A stretch of DNA of 64,000 bases, from NCBI GenBank assembly GCA_021151685.1, contig JAGKWS010000004.1:16522-80521 (forward strand), given 5' to 3'. A program made the translations under genes and the position numbers. The notes beneath the pieces were generated by a model. That model did no database searches. It worked only from the letters and a program-made list of their open reading frames with translations, and was not told the DNA's origin. Numbering within the stretch: the stretch's first letter is position 1; every line of letters starts with the position of its first letter. This DNA comes from Chitinophagaceae bacterium. GTDB lineage: Bacteria > Bacteroidota > Bacteroidia > Chitinophagales > Chitinophagaceae. Positions 52,851-62,150 of the stretch are shown here, in pieces.

Positions 52851-55088
52851 TTATTGACGGTTCAGCATTTGGTGATATGCCTTAATGAATAGCACACCCA
52901 GATTTTTGTGGGGCGGTACATAGTCGCGATAGCGGGGGTATAGTTCGGGCTTCTTTACAAAGTACTCCTCCAGCCCATTCCAGATGTTTATCCAGTTGAT
53001 GTCTGTTTTCTCCAGCAGGCTGGTGTTGATGGCGCGTACTATAGGCTCGTTGATGGCACCTACCCCTGTCTGTTTGGACGATATGATGTGGGCAGACGGG
53101 GCAGACTGCAGCACTTTGGTTACGTTTTGGTAGCCACCGCAAGAACCCAACACTACAATGCGTGCATTACTATCTATACGGGCCAGTGTGGCCTTTACGT
53201 GGTAGCTATGCCCCCTGTGTATCACCACTCGCGGGTGTATGCCCGCAGCCGCCAGAAACTGGTCTACCGTGTCTATAGCCTGCTCATCTTCCGGCGTGCG
53301 CAAAGGGTTGTTGGCATACATCACTATCCGCTGCCCGGTAAGTGCGGTAACGGTAGTCATGTAATGGGTAGTATCTACCCGCCATTTCGGGTTTTTGCGG
53401 TACTCGTCGGTAAAGCCTACCCATGCATTGTGGCCATCATCGTCGCCATAGAAGAACACACGCTCGTATATAGTGCCTGTATCGTTGGTGAGCTGCGTAA
53501 AGGGGACAATATTGATGGGCGGTAAATTCAACTTGCCCGATGCTGTGCTTGCACTGGCCTCGGCATTGCTGTTGGTGGCACTTTCGGCCAGCAGCGACAG
53601 CAGGCCGTATATGGCTATGCCTTTTTTGTTGTCAAAATACTTGCACTTCTTGTAGTTTTCTATGATGCGGCCACGCAGCAGGGCTATGAGTGCAGGATCG
53701 TTAATGCTGCCAATGGCATCGGCTACGTTTACTGCGTCTTCCAGCTCATCGGCAGGGCCTTCTTCCAGTCCGTTTATGAATCGGGTCATTACCGTGGTGC
53801 GGGCGGTATCGTCCATAGCTCCCAGAAACTCTGAGAGGGTATTGTATGCTGCGCACAGCCTGATGAAGGTGCGGAAGTAGTCGTAGTGCAGCGAGTCCAG
53901 AAATACATTGGCGCGCATGGGGGGCATGCGCTCCATCATCCGCTTAAAGGTGCCCAGAAAACTGCTGGTATATATTTCCTCGCGCCCGTATATCATTACA
54001 TAATAGAGCGATGTGGCGGGCAGGCTATCGGTACAGGCAAAACGCACAGCTTCGGTAGTGTCGTGCAGCTCGTTCATTTGGCGCACAAAAAATTTAAGTG
54101 TGCGGTATTCCAGCTCGCTGGTATATAGTTTTTTAGAGAGTGGCTCGCGGCTGCGGCGTAGCTCGGCCAGTGCATTGTAGCTGCGGGCAGGGTCGGCCGC
54201 TATAGAGTCTATGCCGCTTATGCCCATACTGCCTGTGTACAGGTAAGACACAAATGGCAGTGCCCTCAAGGGGGCATCGCTCTCGGCAGCGGCCTGTACT
54301 ATGGCCTGCACATAGGGGTCGTGTGTTTTGTATACGGCAGCTTTCAGCAATAGGTTACTGGATAGCGCATAGTTGAATATGAGCGAAGGCTCCAGCCGTG
54401 CTGCAGCTGCTATAATAGGTGGGGCAAATGTGTCGCGGGCAAATTCCTCCAACCGCTGCACCAGCCGCACCGGGTATTGTGCCCCCATGCGGGTGTATAT
54501 CAGTTCTCGTGCGGGCGACTGTTTTTCCAGCAACAGACGGGCATTGTCCAGCGTATACAGGTTGCAATTTGCCACCACAAAGTCGTACTCCTTGTGTTCG
54601 TTTACTGCCACCATAAGGTGGTGCATATTGGTGGCAAGGCTATCATAGAAGCCGGGGCGTGGTTTGGGGTCGCTGTCGTATTGCCGCATCAGTTCCCACA
54701 GGGCGCGCAGGCACTGTATTTGCAATTGGTTGTGGGCGTTGCTGTCTCTGCCTACAACCGGTAGGTTTTCTGCCAATATCTGTAGGGCATCTACTTCCTG
54801 TATCAGTGCATGGGTATAGGCGTTTCCAGCACCCGCAACGGCTATTTTGTCGTCGGCTTTGCCATCGGCATTGTCGGCCTTGCGCTGTTCGTTGTCTATT
54901 TTGTCGTGAAAGAGGGCATGTGCCAGCGGTATGGGTGCCAAGAGCGTATCGGCCAGATAGGGGTTGGGGCGGCTTTGCTTCCATGCGCTAAAAGCGGCTG
55001 GTTGCTTACCCGAACGGGCGGCTTGTGGCTGCGCATAGCTTACGGCAACCCAACAACACCATATGACAGACAAAAAGAATACCCTCAT
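52851..55088 (-). CDS. Secreted protein with caspase-like C-terminal region
   Basis: The 745-residue protein has a signal peptide (SVIWCCWVAVSYAQ) and a largely helical middle with alpha-repeat character (residues about 100-480). In the last 200 residues it shows a short beta strand with HRGHSYHV (His 624/627), then IVVLGSCGGYQN (Cys 650). The spacing and surroundings (strand, H-G-H, strand, G-S-C-G) resemble clan CD cysteine peptidases such as gingipain, caspase and CHAT domains. I cannot name the family. The substrate and biological role are unknown. It is monocistronic with its own promoter-like box. Confidence 0.7.
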   Translation of the reverse strand: MRVFFLSVIWCCWVAVSYAQPQAARSGKQPAAFSAWKQSRPNPYLADTLLAPIPLAHALFHDKIDNEQRKADNADGKADDKIAVAGAGNAYTHALIQEVDALQILAENLPVVGRDSNAHNQLQIQCLRALWELMRQYDSDPKPRPGFYDSLATNMHHLMVAVNEHKEYDFVVANCNLYTLDNARLLLEKQSPARELIYTRMGAQYPVRLVQRLEEFARDTFAPPIIAAAARLEPSLIFNYALSSNLLLKAAVYKTHDPYVQAIVQAAAESDAPLRALPFVSYLYTGSMGISGIDSIAADPARSYNALAELRRSREPLSKKLYTSELEYRTLKFFVRQMNELHDTTEAVRFACTDSLPATSLYYVMIYGREEIYTSSFLGTFKRMMERMPPMRANVFLDSLHYDYFRTFIRLCAAYNTLSEFLGAMDDTARTTVMTRFINGLEEGPADELEDAVNVADAIGSINDPALIALLRGRIIENYKKCKYFDNKKGIAIYGLLSLLAESATNSNAEASASTASGKLNLPPINIVPFTQLTNDTGTIYERVFFYGDDDGHNAWVGFTDEYRKNPKWRVDTTHYMTTVTALTGQRIVMYANNPLRTPEDEQAIDTVDQFLAAAGIHPRVVIHRGHSYHVKATLARIDSNARIVVLGSCGGYQNVTKVLQSAPSAHIISSKQTGVGAINEPIVRAINTSLLEKTDINWINIWNGLEEYFVKKPELYPRYRDYVPPHKNLGVLFIKAYHQMLNRQ

Positions 55089-55119
55089 GCATTTGCCGCA
55101 ACATACGGCCCTGTAGGTT

Positions 55120-55127
55120 CAAATATA
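55120..55127 (-). promoter_or_regulatory. Possible -7 box for the caspase-like protein gene
   Basis: TATATTTG on the minus strand matches TAnnTTTG exactly, 31 bases upstream of the ATG at 55088. Confidence 0.4.
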
Positions 55128-55211
55128 GTTTTTATAGTGTGAAGAAAACCCGAAATATACTTTTTAGGAGCTGTGTGTATAATCCTGCGTTGTTCATAAA
55201 ACAATTGCCAC

Positions 55212-55294
55212 CGCAAAGAACGCTGAGAAATGCGCAAAGCCACGCAAAGGGCTACGGACAGGCATAGCAGCCTTCACCTTTGAGTGGCGCAAAG
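55212..55294 (+). repeat. Cluster of CGCAAAG short repeats
   Basis: CGCAAAG starts at 55212, 55233, 55243 and 55288, all on the plus strand, in the 248-base gap between the caspase-like gene and the OLD-like ATPase gene. A further GCAAAG-like copy lies in the opposite orientation near 55311. The gap has no gene. Confidence 0.6.
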
Positions 55295-55336
55295 AACATG
55301 TTGCCGGGTTCTTTGCACTTTTGTGAATAAATCGGG

Positions 55337-57280
55337 TTATAGCTTATTCAGAAAATCCCACTCGTCTATCCATGTAGATTTATCGACAAGTTTTATCAAT
55401 TCTATAAAATCTGACTCAATAGAGAATACCAACCCATACTGTTCTATGGTCTGTTTGATTACGTTCTCTACATCTCGTTTATCCATCAATTGGTACAGAA
55501 GTTCATTCGCAAGACAATCGCCAAAATAAGTCTCGATGTATTTGAGTAACAGCAGGTCTTGAATGTTGATAATTTTTGGGCCAAACAGCTCGTGTACTTT
55601 CTTTATTTTACTATTCAGGTATCTGTTTACGGCATTTCTATAATACTCGTCATTGAATTTTGCTTTTAGTGTAGCCCCATAGTTGCTGTAGGCCTGCGCC
55701 AGGTCTTGCAGAATGGCTGCCACATCGGGTATAGTTCCGGTTGCATTTTCTACCAGTCTTTGCAGTAGTTTGGCTGTTTTGGGTAGGTCGCTCAGCAGGG
55801 TTGCTTCAAAGGTATAAGCATTGGCACAGTAGGTTTTTATGCCGAGCTTTTCCCGGAAGGTGTCCAGAATAATGTCTTTGTGCGCCACCGATAGTTCATC
55901 CTTGTCAAATACCAATGCAGCCTTATCCCAAAGCGTCACCGAGTTTTTGATGGTGCTAAACACGGTTTTATAGGCATTTATGTTTTCAAGCACTTCGCCT
56001 ATGCCGCCCAGTACCCAGAACATATACTTTTTCTGGTTGTTTATTTGTTGGTTTAGCAAAATTCTGAACACCCGTGCATCATCTTCGCCTTCTACAAATA
56101 TCAGTCGGTCACATTCAAGCGCATTTATGAAATCGAGCCCGGTGGTATTGCCAATAGACCTGATGACTGGTGTAAGATTGCTGGGCATAATGCCCTTGAA
56201 ATGCAACCCCAAGTGTTGGTCATTGGTGTCGAAATGTATGCTGCGCACTTCCCCTTCTGGCTTCCCCGTCATATGAAAAACATGTTGCGGGGCGGCACTA
56301 CGTATCAGCGATTCGTTGTGTGTAGACAAAAAAAGTTGTGCATCCGATGAATACCTCAGAAAAGTCTCTACCAGTCTGCGTTGTATGTCTCTGTGTATAT
56401 GGCTGTCTGGCTCGTCCAGCAATATCATTCGGTAATCTACCCGGTTATTGTCGCCCGCATACAGGTTTAGCAGTATTTCTATTATCTGTAAGGTGCCGCT
56501 ACCCAGCAGCGAAATATCTTTTTCCACATCCGATGCGCTATGCCTGTACAGTATCACGGCCTGTGCATCGGCATTCATGTCGGTAGCGGTTCTTATAGTT
56601 ATTCTTTGCTCATTGTTATACAGTATATAGTTCAGGTCGTTCATAAAGACCGAAACCGTGTTGGTATTGGCACTTCTGAGCACACGGTACAGCCTGTTCC
56701 TGAATACTCGAAACGATTGTCGCAATAACATACGTTCTTTTATCCCGGGGTCTGTTAGGAAATCTTCCGTTTCTTGTATTTGTGCAACTGGTGTGCCGTA
56801 GACTACAGTTATTGGTTCTGGGAGGTAGCGGAAATAATTATTGAATTTGCTGTGGTTGTAGGTTTTGTAGCCATCCATCTCAATAACATAGTTGCTACCT
56901 GAACTAGATATTGTAAAGCCAATTGATAATTCGTCAATTAGATCGCAAAAACTAACTACCAGCTTAATTTTCAAACGTTTGGAACGTTGATGAAAGATGT
57001 CTTCAAAGTTGGGACTTCGAACGCTATTGATCTCGCTGAAGGGAAAGTACTTATTGTAGGAAGGCCCTAAAACATAATCGCCTTTCTTGTATCCTTTCTC
57101 ACCTCTTTTGGTTTCCTTAATTAGTTTAGTAAAGCATTCGTGCCATAGAGACAGTGCTTCCAACACAGTTGTTTTGCCAGAATTATTGCTACCAGTAAGG
57201 ATATTCAGCCCATCATTAAAATGGAATGTAATGTCCTTGATAGACTTGAAATTCTGAATCCTGAACTTCTGTATATACAT
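55337..57280 (-). CDS. OLD-family ATPase/TOPRIM nuclease-like protein
   Basis: The 647-residue protein has an ABC-type ATPase domain: Walker A GSNNSGKTTVL (about 31-41), signature-like SLLGSGTLQIIEIL, Walker B MILLDEPDSHIH and LFLSTHNESL. A TOPRIM-like nuclease region follows with LIFVEGEDDARVF (Glu) and ALVFDKDEL (Asp-Asp pair). That is the OLD/GajA/AriA layout, often found in phage-defence systems. It starts 19 bases after icmF on the same strand and may be co-transcribed with it, although it is more AT-rich. A partner such as UvrD-like GajB is not present. Defence function is inference. Confidence 0.75.
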   Translation of the reverse strand: MYIQKFRIQNFKSIKDITFHFNDGLNILTGSNNSGKTTVLEALSLWHECFTKLIKETKRGEKGYKKGDYVLGPSYNKYFPFSEINSVRSPNFEDIFHQRSKRLKIKLVVSFCDLIDELSIGFTISSSGSNYVIEMDGYKTYNHSKFNNYFRYLPEPITVVYGTPVAQIQETEDFLTDPGIKERMLLRQSFRVFRNRLYRVLRSANTNTVSVFMNDLNYILYNNEQRITIRTATDMNADAQAVILYRHSASDVEKDISLLGSGTLQIIEILLNLYAGDNNRVDYRMILLDEPDSHIHRDIQRRLVETFLRYSSDAQLFLSTHNESLIRSAAPQHVFHMTGKPEGEVRSIHFDTNDQHLGLHFKGIMPSNLTPVIRSIGNTTGLDFINALECDRLIFVEGEDDARVFRILLNQQINNQKKYMFWVLGGIGEVLENINAYKTVFSTIKNSVTLWDKAALVFDKDELSVAHKDIILDTFREKLGIKTYCANAYTFEATLLSDLPKTAKLLQRLVENATGTIPDVAAILQDLAQAYSNYGATLKAKFNDEYYRNAVNRYLNSKIKKVHELFGPKIINIQDLLLLKYIETYFGDCLANELLYQLMDKRDVENVIKQTIEQYGLVFSIESDFIELIKLVDKSTWIDEWDFLNKL

Positions 57281-57299
57281 AGTGTCGTTTTATACACAA

Positions 57300-60200
57300 T
57301 TACATATTCCTTCTGTACTGGCCACCTACCTCAAACAGGGCCTTGGTTATTTGCCCCAGCGAGCAGTATTTCACCACATCTACCAGCGATTCGAAGATGT
57401 TGCCGTTATGGATAGCTGTTTGTTGCAGGGCACGCAGTTTTTCGGCACTTTTGCCTTCGCTGCGTTTCCACAAGTTTTGTACGGTAGCTATCTGTGCTTC
57501 TTTTTCTTCGGTGGTAGAGCGTATCACCTCGGCAGGTATCACTGTCGGCGACCCCTTAGAGCTCAGGAAGGTGTTTACTCCTATTATCGGGAACTCACCT
57601 GTGTGCTTCAGCATTTCGTAGTGCAGGCTTTCTTCCTGTATCTTGCCACGCTGGTACATGGTTTCCATGGCACCCAATACGCCGCCACGTTCTGTTATGC
57701 GGTCGAATTCTGTCAGCACCGCTTCCTCTACAAGGTCAGTCAGTTCTTCTATAATGAAAGAACCCTGTAGTGGGTTCTCGTTTTTGGCCAGACCCAGCTC
57801 TTTGTTGATAATGAGTTGTATAGCCATAGCACGGCGCACACTTTCTTCGGTAGGCGTGGTAATGGCCTCGTCATAGGCATTGGTGTGCAGCGAGTTACAG
57901 TTGTCGTATATGGCATACAACGCCTGCAGGGTAGTACGTATGTCGTTAAAGTCTATCTCTTGTGCGTGCAGCGAGCGGCCCGATGTCTGAATATGGTATT
58001 TCAGCATTTGAGAGCGTTCGTTGCCGCCATATTTCAGCTTCATGGCCTTGGCCCATATGCGGCGGGCCACGCGGCCTATCACGCTATACTCGGGGTCTAT
58101 ACCATTGCTGAAGAAGAACGACAGGTTGGGTGCAAAATCGTCTATATGCATACCACGGCTCAGGTAGTACTCTACAAACGTGAAGCCGTTTGACAAAGTA
58201 AATGCCAACTGTGATATGGGGTTGGCACCCGCCTCGGCTATGTGGTAGCCGCTGATAGATACCGAATAGAAGTTGCGTACCTTTTTGTCTATAAAGTATT
58301 GCTGCACATCGCCCATTACCCGTAGCGAGAACTCTGTAGAGAAGATGCAGGTATTCTGTGCCTGATCTTCTTTCAGTATGTCGGCCTGTACCGTACCACG
58401 TACGGCACTGAGGGTTTTGGCTTTTATCTGTTCGTAGACATCGGCAGGCAGTACCTGATCACCAGTTACACCCAGCAGCATCAGTCCCAGCCCGTCATTA
58501 CCCTCTGGCAAAGTACCGTTGTAGCGGGGGCGTTCCAGTCCCAAATCTTTGTAAATGGCTTCTATTTTAGCTTCCACCTCTGCCTCCAGCCCATGCTCGC
58601 GTATGTACAACTCGCACTGCTGGTCTATGGCGGCATTCATAAAGAAGGCGGCAATAGTAGGTGCAGGGCCATTGATGGTCATGGACACCGATGTCATAGG
58701 GTCGGCCAGATTGAAGCCGCTGTACAGTTTCTTGGCATCATCCAGACAGCACACACTCACACCCGAGTTGCCCACCTTGCCATATATGTCGGGGCGATGG
58801 TCGGGGTCTTGTCCGTAGAGCGTCACACTATCAAAGGCGGTACTCAGGCGTTTGGCCGGCATACCTGCCGATACATAGTGGAAACGTTTGTTGGTACGCT
58901 CGGGGCCGCCTTCGCCGGCAAACATACGTGCAGGGTCTTCGCCCACCCGCTTGAACGGATAGATGCCCGATGCATACGGAAACTCGCCGGGGAAGTTCTC
59001 GGCCAATGCCCACTTCAGTATCTCGCCCCATGCCTCGTAGCGTGGTACCGATACCTTGGGTATTTGCAGGTGAGAGAGCGACTCGGTATGGGTTTTTACC
59101 TTCACTTCCTTGTCGCGCACCTTAAATACATAGTACTCGTCGGTATAGTTGCGTTTCTTCTGTTCCCAGTTTTCCAGCAGGTGCTTGTTTTTAGGGCCCA
59201 GTTCCATTTCGGTGCGAGCGTACACCTCTTGCAGTGTTTTTATGAGGCGGTCTTTGTCATCTACATTCATAGCCTCTATGGTGGCTATAGTTTGTTTGAT
59301 GCCAAAGAGCTTTTGTGCAATGCCAGCCTGTGTTTTGGCCCAGTTGTCGTAGGTGCGGTTGTTGTCGGCAATTTCGCTCAGGTAGCGGTTGCGCTGTGGT
59401 GGAATGATGAATATCTTCTCGCTCATCTCGTCCGTTACGGTAAAGTCCGAGTTGAGCGGGGCACCTGTTTTGGCCACAATAGCATCCATTAGTTTGCGGT
59501 ACATGGTATTGGTACCGGGGTCGTTGAACTGAGAAGCTATGGTACCAAACACCGGCATATCATCGGCGGGTTGTTCAAACAATTTATGGTTGCGCTGGTA
59601 TTGTTTCTTTACATCGCGCAGGGCATCCATGGCACCGCGTTTGTCGAACTTGTTAATAACCACGATGTCGGCAAAATCCAGCATGTCTATCTTCTCCAAC
59701 TGTGTGGCGGCACCGTATTCTGGTGTCATCACGTATAGGCTCAGGTCGCAATAGTCGGTTATCTGCGTATCGCTCTGGCCTATGCCCGATGTTTCGAGGA
59801 TTATGAGGTCGAAACCCGATGCCTTCAATACGTTTACCGCATCGTGTATGTGCTTAGACACTGCAAGGTTGCTCTGGCGGGTAGCCATAGAGCGCATGTA
59901 CACCCGGTTGTTGCGTATGGCATTCATACGTATACGGTCGCCAAGCAGGGCACCTCCGGTTTTCCGCTTAGATGGGTCTACCGATATAATGCCAATGTGT
60001 TTATCCTTAAAGTCGAGCAGGAAACGGCGCACCAGTTCGTCAACCAGCGAGCTTTTACCCGCACCACCGGTACCGGTAATGCCCAGTACGGGTGTGGTAG
60101 ATTGTGCAGCAGCAGCCTCTACCTTGCGCAGTGCGGCCTGTGTCTCGGGCAGATGGTGGTAGTTTTCTGCGGCCGATATGAGTTTGGCAATGGCTTTCAC

Positions 60201-60674
60201 ATCGCGCTCAGCCAAATGGCCGGCTTCGCCGTTCAGTTGGTTGCCGGTGGCATAGTCGCATTTTTGCAGCAGGTCGTCTATCATACCCTGCAAACCCATA
60301 GCGCGGCCATCATCGGGCGAGTAGATGCGGGAAATGCCGTAGGCTTCCAGCTCCTTTATTTCGTCGGGCAGTATAACACCGCCACCGCCGCCAAAGATTT
60401 TTATGTGGCCGCAACCGGCCTGTTGCAGCAGGTCGTACATGTACTTGAAGTACTCCATGTGGCCACCCTGATAAGAAGTGATGGCAATGCCATTGGCATC
60501 TTCCTGAATGGCACAGTCTACCACGTCTTGCACACTGCGGTCGTGGCCCAGGTGTATCACCTCTGCGCCACTGGCTTGCATAATGCGGCGCATGATGTTG
60601 ATAGATGCATCGTGCCCGTCGAACAATGAGGCCGCTGTAACCAGCCTTACTTTGTGCTGTAGTGTATATGCCAT
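57300..60674 (-). CDS. icmF: Fused isobutyryl-CoA mutase (IcmF)
   Basis: IcmF interconverts isobutyryl- and butyryl-CoA with adenosylcobalamin and carries its own GTPase chaperone. At 1124 residues, all parts are present in order. The N-terminal B12-binding domain has the base-off motif region FDGHDASINIMRR. The MeaB-like G domain has Walker A GTGGAGKSS (about residue 200) and NKFD. The acyl-CoA mutase TIM barrel is at the C-terminus (GIYPFKRVGEDPARMFAGEG, TSGRSLHAQEIDFND). Methylmalonyl-CoA or pivalyl-CoA activity of relatives is possible; substrate needs residue comparison. It is divergent from the rloA-like gene and followed closely by the OLD-like ATPase. Confidence 0.9.
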   Translation of the reverse strand: MAYTLQHKVRLVTAASLFDGHDASINIMRRIMQASGAEVIHLGHDRSVQDVVDCAIQEDANGIAITSYQGGHMEYFKYMYDLLQQAGCGHIKIFGGGGGVILPDEIKELEAYGISRIYSPDDGRAMGLQGMIDDLLQKCDYATGNQLNGEAGHLAERDVKAIAKLISAAENYHHLPETQAALRKVEAAAAQSTTPVLGITGTGGAGKSSLVDELVRRFLLDFKDKHIGIISVDPSKRKTGGALLGDRIRMNAIRNNRVYMRSMATRQSNLAVSKHIHDAVNVLKASGFDLIILETSGIGQSDTQITDYCDLSLYVMTPEYGAATQLEKIDMLDFADIVVINKFDKRGAMDALRDVKKQYQRNHKLFEQPADDMPVFGTIASQFNDPGTNTMYRKLMDAIVAKTGAPLNSDFTVTDEMSEKIFIIPPQRNRYLSEIADNNRTYDNWAKTQAGIAQKLFGIKQTIATIEAMNVDDKDRLIKTLQEVYARTEMELGPKNKHLLENWEQKKRNYTDEYYVFKVRDKEVKVKTHTESLSHLQIPKVSVPRYEAWGEILKWALAENFPGEFPYASGIYPFKRVGEDPARMFAGEGGPERTNKRFHYVSAGMPAKRLSTAFDSVTLYGQDPDHRPDIYGKVGNSGVSVCCLDDAKKLYSGFNLADPMTSVSMTINGPAPTIAAFFMNAAIDQQCELYIREHGLEAEVEAKIEAIYKDLGLERPRYNGTLPEGNDGLGLMLLGVTGDQVLPADVYEQIKAKTLSAVRGTVQADILKEDQAQNTCIFSTEFSLRVMGDVQQYFIDKKVRNFYSVSISGYHIAEAGANPISQLAFTLSNGFTFVEYYLSRGMHIDDFAPNLSFFFSNGIDPEYSVIGRVARRIWAKAMKLKYGGNERSQMLKYHIQTSGRSLHAQEIDFNDIRTTLQALYAIYDNCNSLHTNAYDEAITTPTEESVRRAMAIQLIINKELGLAKNENPLQGSFIIEELTDLVEEAVLTEFDRITERGGVLGAMETMYQRGKIQEESLHYEMLKHTGEFPIIGVNTFLSSKGSPTVIPAEVIRSTTEEKEAQIATVQNLWKRSEGKSAEKLRALQQTAIHNGNIFESLVDVVKYCSLGQITKALFEVGGQYRRNM

Positions 60675-60704
60675 ACAGTTATTTTATATATCAATTTCGG
60701 ATGG

Positions 60705-60712
60705 CAAAGTTA
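60705..60712 (-). promoter_or_regulatory. -7 box of icmF
   Basis: TAACTTTG on the minus strand matches TAnnTTTG exactly, 30 bases upstream of the icmF ATG. It is about 50 bases from the divergent rloA box. Confidence 0.4.
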
Positions 60713-60763
60713 CGACATGAAAGGGTAAAACAAGGCCAACATAACAGTAGTAGCGATATTTAC

Positions 60764-60771
60764 TATCTTTG
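60764..60771 (+). promoter_or_regulatory. -7 box of the rloA-rloB pair
   Basis: TATCTTTG matches TAnnTTTG exactly and sits 17 bases before the ATG at 60789. Its last base is also the first base of a palindrome. Confidence 0.45.
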
Positions 60772-60787
60772 CGTGAAAATTTCACGC
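60771..60787 (+). promoter_or_regulatory. Palindromic operator at the rloA transcription start
   Basis: GCGTGAAA-A-TTTCACGC is a perfect inverted repeat with a single central base, lying between the -7 box and the start codon. The position would cover the transcription start, so a bound dimeric protein should repress. No regulator gene is adjacent, so the binder is unknown. Confidence 0.55.
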
Positions 60788-60788
60788 G

Positions 60789-62150
60789 ATGTTGGTAAGG
60801 GTAGTTGTGAAGAATCTTTTTTCATTCCGGGAATACACGGAATTCAACTTGTTGCCGGGTAAGTTCAACCGCTTGCCGCATCATGTACAACATGTTGGTA
60901 ATGTTGATGTGCTTAAACTTTCTGCTGTTTATGGTGCCAATGGTGCCGGAAAAAGCAACTTGATACGAGCACTGGCACTACTGCAACGACTTGTAATGAC
61001 AGGGACGCTGCCAATAGAGTTGATAACGCAGACCTATAAACTGGACAAAGACGGTGCTGAAAAAGATGTATATCTGGGTCTGGAGTTTGTTAAGGATGAA
61101 GTGCCATATTATTATGGTATCACAATAAATAAGGGCATAATTATAGAAGAAGAATTGCAGATAAGCGGTCTTGGTAAAAAAGATGATATTACTTTATTTA
61201 TTCGTACAGACACGAATGCGGAAAAAAACATATCACTGACATTCTCTGCAGACATTGCTGTAGACAGTGATGCCTCGCAGTTTCGCTCGTTTCTGGAGAA
61301 TGAAATGCTGGAACGCAACAAGCCCGCATTTTTTTACATGAAAAACAGAAAGAATGTGGTGTTTGAACCATTTAAGAAAGCGTTGGAATGGTTCGAAAAA
61401 GATCTTGTGATACTCTTGCCTACTACCAAAGCAAGGGCAATAGCCAAATTATTGGAAAAACAGGACCAGTTCAGCACGTTTATAAGAGATACGTTGCAGA
61501 CGTTAGGAACAGGCATTGCAGATATTCATATAGAGAGTATACCCATAGAAGAATATTTTGGACAGGATGATATAGATGAAGCTGAACGGATATCGGCTAA
61601 ATTGAGGGCCAACCCCCAAAAGAACAATTTTTCGAATAGTGCGAATCAAGGTGTGCTTTTTACGCTGGAGAATAATAGAGTGTTTGCCAAAAAGATTGTA
61701 TTCACCCATAGTTCTGGTAGTGGTCTGGTAAAGTTCCAATACTCAGAAGAATCGGACGGAACCAGAAAGCTTATAGACCTTCTACCTGCTATCTATTTTG
61801 TGAAGAACGCTGAAAAGGTGTTTGTTATAGACGAAATAGAAAGAAGTATTCATCCGTTGCTGATCAAAGAGTTGATTAGCAAATATTCCCTGGACAAGGA
61901 AACGAAAGGACAGCTTATCTTCTCTACGCACGAGTCGAACTTGCTGGATCAGGCCATTTTTCGGCCCGATGAAATATGGTTTGCCGAAAAGAACAGGGAT
62001 GGTGCCACTGAAATATATACGCTCAGCGAATTCAAAGAGCATCATACCATAGACATAAGGAAAGGTTATCTGAATGGCCGCTATGGGGGTATACCTTTTT
62101 TGGGCAATTTAAAGGACTTGAACTGGGACAAATATGCCGAAGCCAATTAA
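60789..62150 (+). CDS. rloA: RloA/AbiLi-like AAA ATPase
   Basis: The 453-residue protein has an ABC-like AAA ATPase fold of COG1106 type: FSFREYTEFNLLPG, Walker A GANGAGKSN (about 49-57), IDEIERSIHPLL as Walker B region and FSTHESNLLD as the following switch. RloA with RloB is found next to restriction loci and corresponds to the AbiL abortive-infection system in Lactococcus. The stop overlaps the rloB start by 17 bases, which supports co-translation. With its partner frameshifted, the system may be inactive or in decay. Confidence 0.8.
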   Translation: MLVRVVVKNLFSFREYTEFNLLPGKFNRLPHHVQHVGNVDVLKLSAVYGANGAGKSNLIRALALLQRLVMTGTLPIELITQTYKLDKDGAEKDVYLGLEFVKDEVPYYYGITINKGIIIEEELQISGLGKKDDITLFIRTDTNAEKNISLTFSADIAVDSDASQFRSFLENEMLERNKPAFFYMKNRKNVVFEPFKKALEWFEKDLVILLPTTKARAIAKLLEKQDQFSTFIRDTLQTLGTGIADIHIESIPIEEYFGQDDIDEAERISAKLRANPQKNNFSNSANQGVLFTLENNRVFAKKIVFTHSSGSGLVKFQYSEESDGTRKLIDLLPAIYFVKNAEKVFVIDEIERSIHPLLIKELISKYSLDKETKGQLIFSTHESNLLDQAIFRPDEIWFAEKNRDGATEIYTLSEFKEHHTIDIRKGYLNGRYGGIPFLGNLKDLNWDKYAEAN

